Below are positions 6,796-8,881 of a DNA stretch of 8,881 nt, piece by piece. Location of the stretch: NCBI GenBank assembly GCA_025061865.1, contig JANXAA010000021.1, positions 4,744 to 13,624 of the forward strand, in the 5' to 3' direction. The position numbers and the translations under genes are program-made. A model generated the notes under the pieces. The model saw only the letters and a program-made list of their open reading frames with translations, was not told the origin of the DNA and did not search any database. How positions within the stretch are numbered: the stretch's first letter is position 1; each line of letters starts with the position of its first letter. The stretch comes from Acidobacteriota bacterium (GTDB taxonomy: Bacteria > Acidobacteriota > HRBIN11).

Positions 6796-7421
6796 TCCCG
6801 AAGCGTTACTGGCTGGGGGTCTTGCTGTTTGTCGGGGCCGTCTACTTCGTGGCCCGATCGGGGACCACTGAACGGACGCCGTGGCCCAAATGGGCTCTGA
6901 CGGCACCGGTCCCGGTCCTCTGTGTAGAGCTTCGGCATGGTCGCTGTCGTGCCGTGCAGGCCCTGTGGCCTGTCGACGATCGTCATTGGGTCACACCGAG
7001 TGTTTCACCGCAGGCGCCGGTCGACGTCTTGTGGCGGCGTCCCCTGGCCTGTGCCCGGCGTCTGGCCAGCGGCGGATGGGCACCCCTCTGGAGTCTTTGG
7101 GATTGTCCGACCGTCGAGCGGCCCTGGATGGAACCCGCCACGTGGGAGGACCTAATCCCGGGCCAGGCTATCGCCGGCTACGGACTGCGGGATACCGCCT
7201 GGCAGGAAATTCCCTTGACTGTCGTCACTTGGGAGTACCGGGACGCACGGTGGTGGCTGATCGTTCAGCCCACGGCGCCGGGCCTCCTCCCTGGGACGCC
7301 GGTTTGGACTGTCCCGGCGCAGCGCCTGATCGGGCTTGCCTTGCCGCCGGGCCGAGCCGGCGAGGACTGGGCCGTGTGGGTCACCTCGCCCCACCTGACG
7401 ATGGAACCGGCGACGCCCTGA
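6792..7421 (+). CDS. Uncharacterised tryptophan-rich membrane-anchored protein, possible degenerate trypsin/HtrA-like fold
   Basis: I do not recognise a named family. The 209-residue product has one N-terminal membrane segment (about 6-21, YWLGVLLFVGAVYFVA) after two basic residues, so it is probably anchored in the inner membrane with a periplasmic body. It has 18 Trp (8.6%) and four Cys (44, 52, 87, 105). The segment order resembles HtrA-type proteases: a strand before DDRHWVTPSVS (62-72), PGQAIAGYG (123-131) like the 'GQ.v.aiG' strand, and PGLLPGTPVW...QRLIGLAL (163-184) like 'G.SGsPv....G.viGi'. No catalytic His or Ser is seen at these places, so if the fold is right it is a pseudoprotease. 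ATG 6792 overlaps the metG TGA and has GGGAG 9 bases upstream, which supports a real, coupled gene. Confidence 0.75.
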   Translation: MIPKRYWLGVLLFVGAVYFVARSGTTERTPWPKWALTAPVPVLCVELRHGRCRAVQALWPVDDRHWVTPSVSPQAPVDVLWRRPLACARRLASGGWAPLWSLWDCPTVERPWMEPATWEDLIPGQAIAGYGLRDTAWQEIPLTVVTWEYRDARWWLIVQPTAPGLLPGTPVWTVPAQRLIGLALPPGRAGEDWAVWVTSPHLTMEPATP

Positions 7422-7443
7422 CGCCGGGGGTCGGGGCCTGGGG

Positions 7444-7478
7444 GTTCGGCATTAGACCTTTGGAAGGGAACGCCGAAC
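7444..7478 (+). repeat. Inverted repeat with nested hairpin upstream of the UroD-family gene
   Basis: GTTCGGC (7444-7450) and GCCGAAC (7472-7478) are perfect 7-bp arms; inside the loop CCTT (7457-7460) can pair with AAGG (7464-7467). No T-run follows. It could end transcription from metG and its coupled neighbour or act in the leader of the next gene. Confidence 0.4.
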
Positions 7479-7485
7479 AGAACAT

Positions 7486-7513
7486 CTCGCATCCTGCATC
7501 CGGCATATTCCAA
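7486..7513 (+). repeat. Diverged copy of the 14-bp repeat before the UroD-family gene
   Basis: CTCGCATCCTGCAT (7486-7499) matches the metG-upstream unit at 12 of 14 positions, and the following 14 bases (7500-7513) keep GCAT in register. It ends about as far from the start codon at 7532 as the other array ends from metG (roughly 20 bases). Confidence 0.6.
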
Positions 7514-7531
7514 TCCCGACTCGGAAGCCTC

Positions 7532-8530
7532 ATGTCCCCGAGGGCGTATTTAGAAAAGGTCCTGGCCGGCCGGGAGCCTGCTGTCGGCGTCAGTCTGTGG
7601 CGGCACTTTTACGAGCACGAGTTCTCCCTGCCGGCCTATGTCCAGGCCATGGTCCTCTTCTATGAGACCTATCAGTGGGACTTTCTGAAGCTGAACCCTC
7701 GCTCGACTTACTACGTGGAGGCCTGGGGTGCTCGCTTTGAACCTTCGGGCGACCCCCTCACGGGCCCCCGGATGGTCTCGACCCCGATTCAGGCCCTGGT
7801 CGATTGGTCCCGCGTAATTCGGCCCATCCCGGCGACCGAGGGCGTCTGGTCCGAGCAGTTAGAGGCCATTCGTCAGGTCCGGGCCCGCCTGGGTCCGGAA
7901 GTTCCCTTACTGCAGACCGTCTTTGCGCCCATCGAGGTTTGTAGCCGCTTTCTGCCTCGAAAGGAAGACCTGGCCGCCCTCCTGCGGGCTCATCCATCCC
8001 TGTTTCACGAGGTCTTCCAGGTCATCACAGAGGTCTTGACGGGATTTGTCCTCGCCTGCCTGGAAGCCGGCGCCGACGGCATCTTCTTTGCCACCCAGTG
8101 GGCGACCGAGTCCGTGCCCGATGAAGTCTTCCAGACCTTTGAGCGACAGTATGACCTGGCTCTCCTCCGAGCGATCCGCCGGCGGGCCGAATGGGTCGTC
8201 CTCCATGTCTGTGGCCCTCAGACACGAGTCCTCGAGATGCTGGACTACCCGGCCGACATGGTCCATTGGGAATGGGTCGGCGGCTCGAACCCGACACCGG
8301 AGGTCGTCGAGCGCCAGACTTCCCAGGCCATCGTCGGCGGCCTCCTGAGCCGGGGGATCCTGCGGTTCGGCCCCCCGGACCGGATTTACGACTATATCCA
8401 CCGGAGTCACCGGCCGAGTCGGTGGATCGTGAGCGCGGAGTGTACGTTTCCACCGGACATCCCCGAGACTCACCTAAGGGCTGTCCGGAAGGCCGTCGCC
8501 GACCTCCGGGGCGAGCGCTGGCTCTCGTAA
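7532..8530 (+). CDS. Uroporphyrinogen decarboxylase-superfamily protein, possibly a zinc/corrinoid-type methyltransferase
   Basis: The 332-residue product has the TIM-barrel layout of the UroD superfamily, which holds both heme decarboxylase HemE and methyltransferases such as MtaA/MtbA. It lacks the HemE RQAGR motif near the N terminus, having SLWRHFYEHE (21-30) instead, so it is probably not the heme enzyme. It carries HVCG (His225, Cys227) and a C-terminal SAECTFPPDIP with Cys304. This His-x-Cys...Cys set corresponds in type and order to the zinc ligands of MtaA/MtbA methyltransferases. Other family features are GADGIFFATQW (mid-barrel) and the closing ETHLRAVRKAVADL helix. ATG 7532 is where homology starts; the frame is open back to 6881 only because it passes through the preceding gene. 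Substrate unknown. It ends with TAA, followed by a second in-frame TAA at 8552. Confidence 0.82.
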   Translation: MSPRAYLEKVLAGREPAVGVSLWRHFYEHEFSLPAYVQAMVLFYETYQWDFLKLNPRSTYYVEAWGARFEPSGDPLTGPRMVSTPIQALVDWSRVIRPIPATEGVWSEQLEAIRQVRARLGPEVPLLQTVFAPIEVCSRFLPRKEDLAALLRAHPSLFHEVFQVITEVLTGFVLACLEAGADGIFFATQWATESVPDEVFQTFERQYDLALLRAIRRRAEWVVLHVCGPQTRVLEMLDYPADMVHWEWVGGSNPTPEVVERQTSQAIVGGLLSRGILRFGPPDRIYDYIHRSHRPSRWIVSAECTFPPDIPETHLRAVRKAVADLRGERWLS

Positions 8531-8612
8531 GAAGGCAATCAGGCAGTAAGATAAGGCGCAGCAGATCGGCCCGTGAGCAAAGGGAGGGGAAGGGCGGAAC
8601 CCCGTCGCAACG

Positions 8613-8881
8613 CTATGTCATCCCGCCATGGCCGTACGTCGTGTCCCAAGGGAGGTGGGGGCTCCACATGTGATGCAGGGGGCCGTGACCCTGGCCGAGA
8701 CCGGGCGCCCGCTCGATGCTCCGGGTTACGAAGGTCTTAGCCTTTTCGACGGCCGTCCGCAGGTCCCATCCCCGGGCGAGGCCGGCGGCGATGGCCGCTG
8801 AGAAGGTGCATCCCGTCCCGTGCGTGTGCCGGGTCGCCACCCGCGGGGCCGTCAGCCATACGGGGGATTCGCCATCGTAGA
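8613..8881 (-). CDS. thiD: ThiD, hydroxymethylpyrimidine(-phosphate) kinase, C-terminal part; 5' end beyond window
   Basis: ThiD phosphorylates HMP and HMP-P to HMP-PP in thiamine synthesis. 88 residues are visible on the minus strand, with no start inside the window: the frame is open to the right edge and the apparent GTG start at 8840 is internal. The ribokinase-fold active-site motif HTHGTGCTFSAAIAAGLARG holds the anion-hole GTGC with its cysteine. The family C-terminal helix and LGQGHGPLHH follow, then a tail of about 18 residues ending at TAG (8613-8615). It converges on the UroD-family gene with an 82-base gap (8531-8612) in which I see no clear terminator. Confidence 0.93.
   Translation of the reverse strand, partial: YDGESPVWLTAPRVATRHTHGTGCTFSAAIAAGLARGWDLRTAVEKAKTFVTRSIERAPGLGQGHGPLHHMWSPHLPWDTTYGHGGMT

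Noticed and set aside
6881..7531. Long N-terminal extension of the UroD-family protein
   Set aside because: The extension runs in another frame through the 6792-7421 gene and shows no family similarity; homology starts at 7532.
8025..8473. Minus-strand open frames opposite the UroD-family gene
   Set aside because: They match no family I recognise and lie opposite a well-supported gene.
784..8530. Genome-wide reassignment of TAA as a sense codon
   Set aside because: The UroD-family gene stops at TAA exactly where its homology ends, with another in-frame TAA 24 bases on; reading through would run into convergent thiD.

Overview
The window comes from a high-GC, Gram-negative (diderm) bacterium. 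It carries an outer-membrane and lipid A biogenesis cluster (BamA, Skp/OmpH, FabZ, LpxA and a Gfo/Idh/MocA oxidoreductase), so the cell very likely makes LPS. Codons ending in C or G dominate (GTC, GAC, CCC). The linkage of lpxA to an oxidoreductase gene is seen in Acidobacteria and other deep-branching diderm lineages, but the sequence alone does not fix a phylum.

Layout, left to right. Positions 1-1668 hold the 3' part of bamA, read in one frame but broken by an in-frame TAA at 790-792, at the start of the beta-barrel. A 182-base gap follows, holding a good sigma70-type promoter (1712-1740) and two alternative in-frame starts for ompH/skp. Then come ompH (1851-2423), fabZ (2439-2933), lpxA (2917-3696) and the oxidoreductase gene (3693-4670), closely packed with 15-base, -17-base and -4-base spacings, so they look like one translationally coupled operon. 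The lpxD gene often found in this neighbourhood is absent here.

A 208-base gap (4671-4878) contains a weak hairpin, a 7-bp tandem duplication and a 14-bp tandem repeat array ending just before metG. metG (4879-6795) encodes methionyl-tRNA synthetase with a C-terminal tRNA-binding domain. It overlaps by ATGA a gene for an unrecognised, tryptophan-rich, membrane-anchored protein (6792-7421) that looks like a degenerate trypsin/HtrA fold. A second gap (7422-7531) carries an inverted repeat and a diverged copy of the same 14-bp repeat. It leads into a UroD-superfamily gene (7532-8530) that keeps a His-x-Cys...Cys site like that of zinc methyltransferases. On the minus strand, converging on it, is the 3' end of thiD (8613-8881, running off the right edge).

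Functionally, BamA and Skp deliver and insert outer-membrane proteins. FabZ supplies the fatty acid elongation cycle that makes hydroxyacyl-ACP substrates, LpxA uses hydroxyacyl-ACP to start lipid A, and the coupled oxidoreductase may modify the UDP-GlcNAc acceptor (a GnnA-like role, inferred). The right half is unrelated housekeeping. I see no mobile element, CRISPR array, tRNA or rRNA. The most notable points are the stop codon inside bamA, the dispersed 14-bp repeat, the possible pseudoprotease and the possible GnnA-type lipid A branch.
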